Numbered from the stretch's first letter, positions 17,913-26,779 are shown. The stretch is DNA of 64,000 bases from Segetibacter aerophilus (GCF_007991655.1 NZ_BJYT01000004.1:1-64000); one strand, 5' to 3'. The notes: generated by a model not told the origin, from the letters alone. A program made the numbers and translations.

Positions 17913-18635
17913 TCACGCCAGGACATAACCATCTACTGGGCTAGTGATGCCCTTCAAGGTAAGGGTTCGCTTTTGCGCATCGGGAAATTGATCTTTTACC
18001 TGGTTGAATACCTCTTGCGTTACCATGATTTCACCGATGCCCGCTGCTCCCTGCAGTCTGGAGGTTAAGTTAACCACCGGACCAATGGCGGTAAAATCTT
18101 TGTAAGTGGTACCCACTTCCCCGATGTAGCATTCCCCCGTATGGATGCCGATGCCCACACCTAGGGTGTGGAGGTCAGCAAGGCCAATTTCTGCTTTCAG
18201 ATGTTCACAGTCTTGCTGTAGTTGAACGGCGGCTCGCACGGCATTGTGGACATGCTCTTGGCGGATGAGGGGAAAATTGAATATGGCGAGCACCGCATCG
18301 CCAATGAATTTGTTTACCACCCCATCTCTTTCCCAAACGGCGGCCGAACAGCGGTCGTAAAAAAGGTGGAGCAGTTCATTCAGTTTGCTGGCTTCTATTT
18401 GCTGCGACAAATCCGTATACCCCCGAATATCGGCAAAGAGGATGGTCGTGGGAACAGGTATTTGTTTGTGCTTCATAATCTTGGCAAAATTAGTCTCGCA
18501 AAAGGTGCACATATTAGGATGCATCTTGCTTTTCTTGATGCCAAAAGTCTTAAAAAGGAAAGCCAAAGGACCGCGGATGGCAGTCGGCATATGCATGTGT
18601 TCCCAGCAGCCTTGGCAAAGTATGGTTTCTTTCAT
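17913..18635 (-). CDS. Class III adenylate/guanylate cyclase with Cys4 N-terminus
   Basis: This 240-residue protein has an N-terminal CxxC pair at Cys7/Cys10 and another at Cys43/Cys46, which could bind zinc or another metal. The catalytic domain (about 60-215) is complete. Asp69 and Asp113 are the metal-binding pair (FADIRGYT; NKFIGDAVLAIF), and Asn189 and Arg193 are the transition-state residues (VVNLTSRL). Lys109 with Thr182 is the pair usually linked to ATP selection, so cAMP is the likely product. It is the third gene of a minus-strand row with the encapsulin shell, which carries a cyclic-nucleotide-binding domain, and may feed it. A gap of 355 bases separates it from the cargo gene. Confidence 0.88.
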   Translation of the reverse strand: MKETILCQGCWEHMHMPTAIRGPLAFLFKTFGIKKSKMHPNMCTFCETNFAKIMKHKQIPVPTTILFADIRGYTDLSQQIEASKLNELLHLFYDRCSAAVWERDGVVNKFIGDAVLAIFNFPLIRQEHVHNAVRAAVQLQQDCEHLKAEIGLADLHTLGVGIGIHTGECYIGEVGTTYKDFTAIGPVVNLTSRLQGAAGIGEIMVTQEVFNQVKDQFPDAQKRTLTLKGITSPVDGYVLA

Positions 18636-18990
18636 TTTGCGCGTAGAGCCCTGATGTAGGCTCTAATTAAATATAGCTTTATTTTACAATTACATTGCCT
18701 TATTTTATCATTAATACCGGTTGTCCAATCCTTCTGTAACCCCGCTCATGTACCAGTTCTACTCTATTTATTCCTTAATATTCCATTTTTAGTACTTGTT
18801 TTAGGCATATAAAAATGTTTTATAACACAAAAAGAAAGGAATTCGGCCCTGAACTACTAAAGGCGTATGACCTTTGAAATCAACTATAATAATTCTCTAA
18901 CCTTAGCAAATTAACTGTTCATCAAAATCGTTACATCTCAAATTTAAACCTCTAGATTCTAAAAGGAAAAGGATTTATTTTCTCTTACTC
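18636..18990. other. Intergenic stretch between cyclase and cargo genes
   Basis: AT-rich, no reading frame worth calling and no obvious terminator hairpin downstream of the cargo gene. It may hold a separate promoter for the cyclase gene, but none can be pointed out. Confidence 0.4.
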
Positions 18991-20703
18991 TTACTTTGCC
19001 AGGCGCAGCACTGCTTCCCGCAATCTGTCAATATCCCCTATGGTGTTATAAAAGGCTAGCGAAGGGCGTACAGAGCTGTTAAGGCCAAAGCGGCGCAGGG
19101 CTGGTTGAGCGCAATGATGGCCTGCCCGCACGGCGATTCCTTCCCTATCAAGCAGCTGACCAATATGCTGCGTTTGGTAGCGAGGCATGATAAAGGAGAG
19201 AGCACCGGCGCGATGACGCGGGTTACCAATTAGTTGAAGTCCGGGAATATTACCCAGGGAAGCTACCAGGTACTCCATCAGCTCATTTTCATGGCGGTGA
19301 ATGTTCTCTAGCCCGATCCCCTGCACATAATCTATTGCTGCTCCTAGTCCTACGGCATCTGCAATGCTGGGCGTTCCTGCTTCAAAGCGTGCGGGAACGC
19401 CATTGAAAGATGTCTCCTCGAAAGATACCTGGTCAATCATGTTGCCACCACCCTGCCACGGGATCATTTGCTCGAGGTGTTCAAGCTTCCCGTAAACGGC
19501 ACCAATTCCAGTAGGTGCAAACAGCTTATGGCCCGAAAAAACAAAAAAGTCGGCGTCCAGCGCCTGCACGTCGATGGGTATATGTTGAACAGACTGCGCT
19601 CCATCCACTACAAAGGGAACACCGCGCCGGTGTGCCGTTGCAATCATCTCCGCCAGAGGTACTACTGTTCCCAATGCATTCGATACATGGCCCACCGCCA
19701 CTAGGCGCGTTCGTGGACTAAACAGCCGCTCGTACTCCCCAAGCATGAGATCCCCCTCGTTATTGACAGGAATAACCTTAAGGTGTGCGCCCCGCTCACG
19801 GGCTAGCATTTGCCAGGGCACGATGTTAGCGTGGTGTTCGAGTTCGCTAAGGATTATCTCATCGCCTGAAGAGATACGTTGCCGACCAAAGGTGTTTGCA
19901 ATGAGGTTAATGCCTTCTGTAGTGCCCCGTACCAACAGAATTTCCTGTTTGGAGCCGGCACCTATAAAGTGGCGAATCTTATCACGGGCTCCCTCGTAGG
20001 CATCCGTAGCGCGCGCTGCCAAAGTGTGGGCGCCGCGGTGAATATTAGAGTAGTCGCGCTCATAGAAACGTGCCAGTGCATCGATGACCGATTGTGGCTT
20101 ATGAGTGGTCGCGGCATTATCGAGCCAGACCAGGGGTTCTCCGTTCACCGTTTGTTGCAGCGCTGGGAAATCCCGCCGCACAGTCTCTGGGTGGAACATT
20201 CTATACGACGACCAGTCTCTATTGTCTTTCTGTACGTTTAGAGGATTGGTAGGTTTGACTGCACGCGCTGCTGCCATTGTCTCGAAGTAATACCCTCCTA
20301 TTTCCTGTGAGGTTGTATAGCAACGGCTGTAGAAGTCCTTAACCTTATCAGTACTACTAAAGGCTTCAGTCTGCTCAGAACCGTTGAGAAAGTAAAAATC
20401 CGTCTGGGGTAGTGCTTGCTCCAGGAGGGAATGTTGGGACGGGGGCCCAATATCAGGGGCAATACTCCGACCTCTTTGCCAATGTCCTGCTGACATCTCA
20501 TGATCAATACTATCTCCGAATCCTGCTTGTACGACTCCCGGAAGGTGTAGCGATGAGATTGGCTGCTCTTCGCCCTTATGCTGCATCGGAAGCGCAGGTT
20601 GGTGCTCAGCAGTGCCTTCGCGATAGAATTTGTTAGCAAGCTGTTGCATCATGTCCTGGCCGGACATTTCATCTAGTGGGTTAAAAGAAGGTTGTTTGTT
20701 CAT
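18991..20703 (-). CDS. Encapsulin cargo cysteine desulfurase (SufS-like)
   Basis: This 570-residue protein combines a disordered N-terminal arm (about 1-168, rich in Q, H, P and S) with a complete SufS-type class II cysteine desulfurase. His291 (ELEHHANIVPW), Asp367-Gly-Ala-Gln, the PLP lysine Lys393 (FSGHKLFAPTG) and the persulfide cysteine Cys531 (RAGHHCAQPALRRFG) are all present. Normal SufS proteins are about 400 residues and lack such an arm. In family 2 encapsulins this arm docks the enzyme inside the shell. The gene follows the shell gene by 38 bases on the same strand. The expected reaction is cysteine to alanine plus enzyme persulfide, with sulfur possibly stored in the shell. Confidence 0.92.
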   Translation of the reverse strand: MNKQPSFNPLDEMSGQDMMQQLANKFYREGTAEHQPALPMQHKGEEQPISSLHLPGVVQAGFGDSIDHEMSAGHWQRGRSIAPDIGPPSQHSLLEQALPQTDFYFLNGSEQTEAFSSTDKVKDFYSRCYTTSQEIGGYYFETMAAARAVKPTNPLNVQKDNRDWSSYRMFHPETVRRDFPALQQTVNGEPLVWLDNAATTHKPQSVIDALARFYERDYSNIHRGAHTLAARATDAYEGARDKIRHFIGAGSKQEILLVRGTTEGINLIANTFGRQRISSGDEIILSELEHHANIVPWQMLARERGAHLKVIPVNNEGDLMLGEYERLFSPRTRLVAVGHVSNALGTVVPLAEMIATAHRRGVPFVVDGAQSVQHIPIDVQALDADFFVFSGHKLFAPTGIGAVYGKLEHLEQMIPWQGGGNMIDQVSFEETSFNGVPARFEAGTPSIADAVGLGAAIDYVQGIGLENIHRHENELMEYLVASLGNIPGLQLIGNPRHRAGALSFIMPRYQTQHIGQLLDREGIAVRAGHHCAQPALRRFGLNSSVRPSLAFYNTIGDIDRLREAVLRLAK

Positions 20704-20741
20704 TGCATGAGGCGTTAGGTGACTTTATATCCGGATCGAAA

Positions 20742-22172
20742 TTAATAGTCATAGTAGTGGCGAACCTGAACATTTTCCATTACCGCCAGAGCGTCGCTGG
20801 TTAGTACGGCACAGGAGAAGTAGAGCGTTAGCAGGTAATTTTTGTGCGCATCTGGGGATATGCCATTGAACTCTACATTGAGGCTTGGCGACTTCTCGTT
20901 GTGAATACCTGATTGGTGTAAGCCAACTACCCCCTGTTCTTTTTCGCCAACCCTCATCAGCAAGATGTTTGTTGTTCCTAATGGTTGTTTGTTGTGTCCA
21001 TCGCCAATTAAAAGCTTATCAGTAGGAATGATAGGAACACCGCGCCAGGTAATTACGGGAGAGCCCATTAAATTGATTGTTGGCGGTGGCACCCCACGGC
21101 GCGTACATTCTCTTCCGAAAGCAGCAATGGCTTTGGGATGGGCCAGGAAGAAAGCAGGTTTTTTCCAAACTAAACTAAGCATCTGATCCATATCATCAGG
21201 TGTAGGGGAGCCTTTGCGTGGCTGAATACGCATGGTGGGGGCCACCTGTGAAAGCAGACCAAAATTAGGATTGTTGATCATTTCCCACTCCTGCGTTTCT
21301 TTTAACTCTTCAATCATCAGCCGCATCTGTTCTTCAATCTGATTGAAGGGTTCATTGTAGATGTCTGCAATGCGTGTGGGCACTTTCAGAATCGATTGAA
21401 TGATGCTGAGTGGGTATTCACGCGGGTTTTCTTCGTATTCTATAAAGCTGGATGGAATGGTACGTACACCTTCATAATCGCGCTCAAGGAATGACCTCGC
21501 CTCACCCGCCTCATTGTGCCGGAGGTTTTGCTGTTTCCGCTCTGATAGGGTATGCTCAAGGTTCTCTTGAATGGAAGGCAACTCTTCTGTGAGTTTTAGG
21601 AACTTTGTACGCTCCATGACAAACACAGTCGTAGGCATTAGTGCAACCACCGTCGCCATTCGTGGCTTGTTTTCGAGCAGGGCCATCTCTCCAAAGTGGT
21701 CTCCGCTACTCAACACATTGAGCACCAGTTTTTCTCCGTGGGGACCTGCCTGGTTAACCTCAACTTTTCCGTCTGCAATGAGGAAAAAGGTATCCCCTGC
21801 TTCACCTTCGCTGAATAGTACGCTATCTATTGCATAGTGTTTGGTCATAAACATGCCAGTAATACTGGTAAGCTGATCTGGGAGCAAACCACTAAAAATT
21901 TTTAACTTAGACAACTGCTCAGGCTCTAGCTTTAGCTTTCCATTTCCGTTGCTTTTGGTGTTAGTATGGGAAAAATAAAGCCGCTCTTCTGGTCGCACCA
22001 CAACTTTCCGCTCATTCACGCGGTATGTTCCTGCTCTCACCTGCACCCAAGGCAGCAGCTTCAACAGCCATCGAGGCGTGATTGAAGCCATCTGTGGAGC
22101 TGATTTAGTTGTGGTGGTCAACTGACGGGCAGACTGAATCGATAAAGTCTGCGGGTTTGAAGATTCAATCAT
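20742..22172 (-). CDS. Family 2 encapsulin shell protein with cNMP-binding domain (2B type)
   Basis: This 476-residue protein has three parts. An N-terminal arm (1-85) ends in the shell strand LLPWVQVRAGTYRVNERK. A cyclic-nucleotide-binding domain spans about 88-210; its phosphate-binding cassette is GDHFGEMALLENKPRMATVV, with the conserved Gly-Glu and Arg. An HK97-type shell domain covers about 225-476 (NPREYPLSIIQSILKVPTRI; LLIGDGHNKQPLGTTNILLM; GISPDAHKNYLLTLYFSCAV). Shells with this insertion are classed as family 2B. Family 2 shells form virus-like nanocompartments. It is the first gene of the row, followed by the desulfurase cargo. Confidence 0.92.
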   Translation of the reverse strand: MIESSNPQTLSIQSARQLTTTTKSAPQMASITPRWLLKLLPWVQVRAGTYRVNERKVVVRPEERLYFSHTNTKSNGNGKLKLEPEQLSKLKIFSGLLPDQLTSITGMFMTKHYAIDSVLFSEGEAGDTFFLIADGKVEVNQAGPHGEKLVLNVLSSGDHFGEMALLENKPRMATVVALMPTTVFVMERTKFLKLTEELPSIQENLEHTLSERKQQNLRHNEAGEARSFLERDYEGVRTIPSSFIEYEENPREYPLSIIQSILKVPTRIADIYNEPFNQIEEQMRLMIEELKETQEWEMINNPNFGLLSQVAPTMRIQPRKGSPTPDDMDQMLSLVWKKPAFFLAHPKAIAAFGRECTRRGVPPPTINLMGSPVITWRGVPIIPTDKLLIGDGHNKQPLGTTNILLMRVGEKEQGVVGLHQSGIHNEKSPSLNVEFNGISPDAHKNYLLTLYFSCAVLTSDALAVMENVQVRHYYDY

Positions 22173-22176
22173 TGCT

Positions 22177-22434
22177 TTAATTGTTTTTTATTGATAAAGA
22201 TGACATATGTGTTGGCCTCATTTTTCGGTTTCGAGATGCAGCAATCCGACATTGAGCCTTTATATCAATCGGGTATACAGCCGTCTTGCAAAGAGTGTAA
22301 TCCGACACAGACCAGCATCTGTCGACGATGAGATCGTCTATTTCTTTATAATCATCTGATATATTAAGTTTAAGCTTCAAGCAATCATTAACTAAGCTTA
22401 AGACTAATTCTTTTAAATTCATATATTCTGGCAT
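22177..22434 (-). CDS. Small uncertain reading frame upstream of the shell gene
   Basis: An 85-codon frame ending four bases before the shell start. MNLKELVLSLVNDCLKLKLN could be the first helix of an acyl-carrier-like fold, but no DSL phosphopantetheine site is present and the C-terminal half is basic and unstructured. It may be a relic or a chance frame in the leader of the shell mRNA. Confidence 0.25.
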   Translation of the reverse strand: MPEYMNLKELVLSLVNDCLKLKLNISDDYKEIDDLIVDRCWSVSDYTLCKTAVYPIDIKAQCRIAASRNRKMRPTHMSSLSIKNN

Positions 22435-22983
22435 ATCACTCTTTGTACCAATGGTTTCTAGAATTTGATGCTCGATTTAATCTTCATGATTAGAGAAGGA
22501 TTATATGTTTGGTTATGTGTTCCATAAAGTATATAGAGTTTTGTTTTTCGAATAGTGATTTCTCGCCTGCGTAGTCTTACTAAAACAAAGATTGAAGATA
22601 TGCCAATGCGTTGAAAAGCTATTACATCCGCTAATATTTGCATATCAAAATAGGCGATCATTAGTCCAAAGATTTAAATACACAAAAGGCTTAATACTCT
22701 AAGGTTTTCATACTTTATAAATTACCTTTTTGGAAAAGATTTATTTCGTTAATAACATAAAAAGCGAGAATACATGAGTCTTAAAACACCTGAGTGGTAG
22801 TAATTTTTAGGGAATTCTGTGGAAATTAAATGCACAACTATAGTATAAAACTATCAGTAATTCAACTAATACTATTAATGGGAAATCTACACGGACACTC
22901 ATAAATTTAATGAAAATCAGTTATAAAGATTTAATTTCGAATTCCCTTTTTATGACGATGTTTCTGTTCTAATCTGTATTTAA
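22435..22983. other. AT-rich intergenic stretch
   Basis: Low GC, short frames only, no convincing gene. It may hold the promoter for the leftward encapsulin operon, but no clean TAnnTTTG box is seen near the shell gene. Confidence 0.4.
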
Positions 22984-23219
22984 GTTTGACCTGCTATTTT
23001 TTGACAGTCAACAGGACGACGTTAGTAAGCTGCTGGCTTTTGCTAAACAAAATCACCTGCAGTTGTCGCTAATTGATGAGAGTGATGAATATCATCTTCC
23101 CGGCAAGCCGCTGGATGAAAGAGAAATCAATGAACTAACTGAAAGTAGTCGAAACAGTGGTATTATCTCCGATGGAGGATGCGTACAATTTGCTTAGTAA
23201 AAAATATAATGCAGGTTAA
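22984..23219 (+). pseudogene. Decayed antitoxin (type II TA)
   Basis: The frame reads KLLAFAKQNHLQLSLIDESD ... GKPLDEREINELTESSRNSG. One extra base near 23171 then shifts it; the other frame continues ISMEDAYNLLSKKYNAG and stops at 23219. This is the usual C-terminus of antitoxins paired with ParE/RelE-like toxins. No start codon is preserved. Confidence 0.6.
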
Positions 23220-23495
23220 TTATACCAAAAGAGCGTTTGTAAATTAACGCAGCTGATAAATTTTATTGAAGCTTCTAATACCAAAGGTGCAGGGCTGCGA
23301 TGATTGAATCGTTACGAATCATTTTTAGAGAAGGAATTTTTAAAACCACGGGAGGTGCGCTTTTGTAATAACGCAACTTTTAACCAATTAGGCCTCCGCT
23401 GTATATAGTTTAATGATTGGTTAATTGCATTTTCAATAAACAAAGATTCTATACTCATAGAGGCTATATTACATCGCTCCAGAATTATTGATTAG
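23209..23495 (+). pseudogene. Decayed ParE/RelE-like toxin
   Basis: It starts at an ATG overlapping the antitoxin end (MQVNYTKRAFVN), then hits several stops. Pieces in shifted frames follow: LINFIEASNTKGAGLR, LNRYESFLEKEFLKPREVRF, WLIAFSINKDSILIEA and LHRSRIID before TAG at 23493-23495. The pattern is that of a RelE/ParE toxin destroyed by point mutations and frameshifts. Gene order (antitoxin first, overlapping) fits. Confidence 0.6.
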
Positions 23496-23507
23496 AACTT
23501 CACACCT

Positions 23508-24098
23508 TTACCTGCTCTCCTTCGCTTTTGCCTTTAATTCTTCCGCATCTCTTTCTTTTTCACCCGCAAGACGAAGTAGTTTTGTTTGTTCTGCTAATCG
23601 ATCTTCCTGCTGTATTGTTGTTTGTCTTAAGGAATCAGGATTAAAGTTATAAGAGCTATCAATGTAGTATAACAGTCTTACCAGATTTTTACCTCCACTC
23701 ATCTTCAATGCCCGATATTTAATATCGTTTGCCTCGAATTGCTTTGTGCTGTTGTAGGTATTCATACAGGTTATTAACAGCACGACTAAACAGATAAATA
23801 ACGCTAAGGAAATCCTCAAGCTTTTATTTAAATGCAAATGGTATGTAACACTATTTTTTACATGTTCGTCTCTTTTTAAAATGTATGAGTCGAGTCTTTC
23901 CCAAATTTCATTTAACCTTTCATTACTTATCCTAACTTTTGCTGCAATCATACTTAATTCGGATTTGAATGCCTCAAGTTTAATCAATGTGCTCCGCGGT
24001 ACTTCATCATCTATTGGCATAGTTTGCTGCTTTAATAAAGCAATCTCAATAGCCTCAAGTTTATCTACAATAGCTTGCAATACTACCTCGCTCATCAC
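23508..24098 (-). CDS. Coiled-coil membrane protein of the mobilization module
   Basis: This 196-residue protein has a helical N-terminal half (1-90), one transmembrane helix (about 95-113, LRISLALFICLVVLLITCM), and a charged coiled coil at the C-terminus (EERDAEELKAKAKESR-like). It lies 14 bases downstream of the relaxase gene on the same strand. Similar proteins often follow MobA/MobC in Bacteroidetes mobilizable elements; the role may be membrane tethering of the relaxosome. Function is inferred from context. Confidence 0.65.
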   Translation of the reverse strand: MMSEVVLQAIVDKLEAIEIALLKQQTMPIDDEVPRSTLIKLEAFKSELSMIAAKVRISNERLNEIWERLDSYILKRDEHVKNSVTYHLHLNKSLRISLALFICLVVLLITCMNTYNSTKQFEANDIKYRALKMSGGKNLVRLLYYIDSSYNFNPDSLRQTTIQQEDRLAEQTKLLRLAGEKERDAEELKAKAKESR

Positions 24099-24112
24099 AA
24101 ATCATTTTTAAA

Positions 24113-25027
24113 TTATAAACGAAACCCCTTCGATTTCTTTTTGCGTTTCTTAATCAAAAATTGGTTATGCCCCTGTTCTCTATTCACTTCTGGCTCCGCT
24201 AGTTCTTTTATCAGATCACTTTGCTTTAAAGGAAGACCTTCATATTTAGGAGGCCGAATGATACTAGGAGCAGCAACCTTTTGCTGTACTTGTTTAGCTT
24301 GTTGTTGCTGCAATGTTCTCTGCAAATTCTTGATGGAAAAGTTTCTATCCACTTCACTGCCCTTGTATTTATAATCTCCCAACTTAAAACTAATTCCCTG
24401 CAACTCACTTGTCTGACCTTTGTATTTATATAATGTTTCGATGCCTTGTTTTTGTAATTGATCTTTCAGGTCGTCCAAATTTTTGCACTGACAAATGGTT
24501 GAAGAAACAGCCTGGTAAATAGAATACTTGATACTGTCTTTTTCGTTTAATTTTTCCAGGTGAGTGAGGCTTAAGTTTTTGTTGACCGCTTCTTTTAACT
24601 CATACTTTTTTGTTAGTTGTTGCGCCACTTTCTTACCCTTCAATCCTATCCAATTATCTTTGATTGTTTGTCCTTGATTGTTTACCAAATTTGCAATTAC
24701 ATGTAAGTGTAGATGTTCTTTATCTATGTGTTTTGTAATCGCAAATTGTGTGTTGGTTATACCTAATTTTTCTAGGTATTCCCTCGCTATCTTAGCCATT
24801 TTTTCATCGTCAATTTTCTCGCTTGAATAGAAACTTAGAATGGCATGAAAAACAACTTTATTTAGTGAGGGTCTTAACGCCCGCTGCTCTTCAAAATCCG
24901 ATGCCATAAGTTTATAATCATGTCCGCGTACACCTTCAACATCTAATACTTTCGACCTGGTTTGATTAGAACAAACATATTTACAAACGCCGCTAAAAGA
25001 ACTTCCTATAACCACTTTACTAATCAT
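24113..25027 (-). CDS. Relaxase / mobilization nuclease (MobA-like)
   Basis: This 304-residue protein belongs to the PF03432-type relaxase family. It has the three-histidine metal site His105-Leu-His-Leu-His109 (DKEHLHLHVIANLV) and an N-terminal SSFSGVCKYVCSN segment. The C-terminal third is basic and Gln-rich (KNLQRTLQQQQAKQVQQK), good for DNA binding. It nicks oriT and starts transfer. Its start overlaps the MobC stop by four bases (ATGA), so the two are translationally coupled. Confidence 0.88.
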   Translation of the reverse strand: MISKVVIGSSFSGVCKYVCSNQTRSKVLDVEGVRGHDYKLMASDFEEQRALRPSLNKVVFHAILSFYSSEKIDDEKMAKIAREYLEKLGITNTQFAITKHIDKEHLHLHVIANLVNNQGQTIKDNWIGLKGKKVAQQLTKKYELKEAVNKNLSLTHLEKLNEKDSIKYSIYQAVSSTICQCKNLDDLKDQLQKQGIETLYKYKGQTSELQGISFKLGDYKYKGSEVDRNFSIKNLQRTLQQQQAKQVQQKVAAPSIIRPPKYEGLPLKQSDLIKELAEPEVNREQGHNQFLIKKRKKKSKGFRL

Positions 25028-25380
25028 TTTTTGAACCGTTTTAAAAGTTCGTCAAATTCATTTCTATAAGTCTCAAATACTAACAATGCTTTCAACGCCC
25101 CTTCTCTATGAGCTTTCATTGTTAACTGATTTAAGTTGTTAGCAATGCCTAAGGCAGCCCTGACAAATTGCCTTTCTTCTTCACTTAATCTTGCAACTAC
25201 TTGTCCGTTCAGAGCCATTTCCCGGATGTAAACACTAATGCCTAATCCTGCTTTAGAAGCCTTTTGTTTTACCACAAAATGTTCAAGCTTTGATAGTCGT
25301 ACCCCTGTCACAGTATCTTTTTTTATAGACTGCTTAGGTCGTCCTCCACTGTGTTTGATTTGTTCTTCGTCACTTTTCAT
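25024..25380 (-). CDS. Mobilization accessory protein (MobC-like)
   Basis: The frame is open back to 25524, but the segment before 25380 covers an inverted-repeat region and does not look coding. ATG at 25378-25380 gives MKSDEEQIKHSGGRPKQSIK, the usual MobC start. The rest (VTGVRLSKLEHFVVKQKASK ... VYIREMALNG ... LNQLTMKAHREG) fits a ribbon-helix-helix MobC protein that helps the relaxase open oriT. About 118 residues. Confidence 0.85.
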   Translation of the reverse strand: MKSDEEQIKHSGGRPKQSIKKDTVTGVRLSKLEHFVVKQKASKAGLGISVYIREMALNGQVVARLSEEERQFVRAALGIANNLNQLTMKAHREGALKALLVFETYRNEFDELLKRFKK

Positions 25381-25414
25381 GATCATCAATTTTCTTATGC
25401 GACCAACGGGATGC

Positions 25415-25460
25415 AGAAGCAAGCCAGCGTTTTTGTGCAACAAAAACACCGCTTGCTTCT
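25415..25460 (-). other. Candidate origin of transfer (nested inverted repeats)
   Basis: AGAAGCAAGC (25415-25424) pairs with GCTTGCTTCT (25451-25460), and inside it GTTTTTGT (25429-25436) pairs with ACAAAAAC (25440-25447). The structure lies 35 bases upstream of mobC, where oriT is usually found in Bacteroidetes mobilizable elements. No T run follows, so it is less likely a terminator. Confidence 0.45.
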
Positions 25461-25564
25461 CCAAGACATTATAAGCGCCTGTACTGCCTGGACACAAGTT
25501 TTTCCTCCTTGCATAATTTGACAATACACTCGTTCAGATTTTAATAACCTTTATAAAATTTGCT

Positions 25565-26391
25565 CTAATCCATAAATTTTACTGATCTTTTTTTCGCAAG
25601 TAAGGTGCACTTTCTACCTGCATTATCATGATTAAGGTATAAGTGAACCTGATAATGTTTTTCCATCAATAGCAGACTTCTTTCAAAGAATGAAGGAGAA
25701 TTAAGTATCAGAAAATTTGTCAGTGGCTGAAGTTGTTCTTGATGCAATACCTGGTAGCTTAAGTAATCGAAAAAGTCTTCAAAAACGCTGATGTTATTTG
25801 CCCTGTTGTCGATGTGTGTAACCCATTTGGGAGTGCTGCTTCCTTTAAAATATTTACTCCTTAACCCGTAGCCTCCAGCACTATTTTTAAAGCCAATTGC
25901 TTAATAAATTGTTTCATTAAAACTGTAAGAAACTTCGCCGCAATACCGGTTGGCAACATTCCCGGCAATCAAATTTTTTCGTAAGTATCGGCAAAGTAAA
26001 GAGTCCGCAATTGGTTGCTTCGAGGCTACTATTTTAATAGCGGCTTCCGACGCATCCCCTTCACTTAAAACAATATTTTCAGGGCTATAAGTTTGTACAA
26101 ATTCAAACCCTTTTTCATCATGATTTTGCGGTGAAAAAGAGAAAGTTTTTGAAGTGCTTTAACTAATTTGCAGTTAAAATAAAGCATTGTAAAATCAACC
26201 ACGTTGCCACCTTTTCGGAGGCTGTAATCGTACCATACGCTTTTTGTCTTATTTACTTTAAAAGAGGAAAATCTTTCGACTCTCAATGGACTTGAATACC
26301 AGTAGTCTTCAATGCTTTTTTTGCCACGTTCACATCCTAATGAATATAGATACTTAACCAAATCTATTTTGTTTGCTTCTGGGCAATTCAT
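25565..26391 (-). pseudogene. Decayed toprim/CHC2-type primase of the mobile element
   Basis: The N-terminal piece (26065-26391) reads NKIDLVKYLYSLGCERGKKS ... VWYDYSLRKGGNVVDF, typical of the truncated CHC2-like domain of Bacteroidetes element primases. In a different frame follow ENIVLSEGDASEAAIKIVAS, an in-frame stop, then WVTHIDNRANNISVFEDFFD and a toprim end HYQVHLYLNHDNAGRKCTLL (25565-25747). At least one frameshift and a stop inactivate it. Loss of this gene suggests the element no longer replicates as a circle. Confidence 0.7.
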
Positions 26392-26449
26392 AGTGTCACT
26401 TTTGTATGATTACAAGGAAGCTATAGATCATTCAAACTAAGTGGAGATA

Positions 26450-26779
26450 TTACTGCGGCTTATTGGTCTTCCCAGCTTCGAGTAAATGTTGTATTTCTTC
26501 GTAATCGTAATAATGAACGCCACCTATTTTAGTGTAGGGGATAACACCGGATGACTTCGGTGTCTGTAAAGTACCAGGAGAAATTTTAAGTAGTCTTCTC
26601 ACTTCATAAGACTTAAGCCACTTTTTTGTTGTAATACCTGTTGCTGGCTTCAATGCCCTCAATAACTCTTCTAACAATTGCTTTTTGAAATCCTCTAAAT
26701 CATCGACAGTTATAAGTTGATGAGCAAAGATTTTTTTAGGATAAGTATCCTCTGCTGTTTTTCGGAATGCTCTTTCCAT
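26450..26779 (-). CDS. Helix-turn-helix (excisionase-like) DNA-binding protein
   Basis: This 109-residue protein has a C-terminal MerR/Xis-like winged HTH: YEVRRLLKISPGTLQTPKSS followed by the wing VIPYTKIGGVHYYDYEEIQHLLE. Such genes sit upstream of mobilization or primase genes in Bacteroidetes elements and act as excision or regulatory factors. Start ATG at 26777-26779. Confidence 0.82.
   Translation of the reverse strand: MERAFRKTAEDTYPKKIFAHQLITVDDLEDFKKQLLEELLRALKPATGITTKKWLKSYEVRRLLKISPGTLQTPKSSGVIPYTKIGGVHYYDYEEIQHLLEAGKTNKPQ

Noticed and set aside
22458-22661. 67-codon minus-strand frame in the AT-rich gap
   Set aside because: Low-complexity and basic, without conserved motif or coupling to neighbours.
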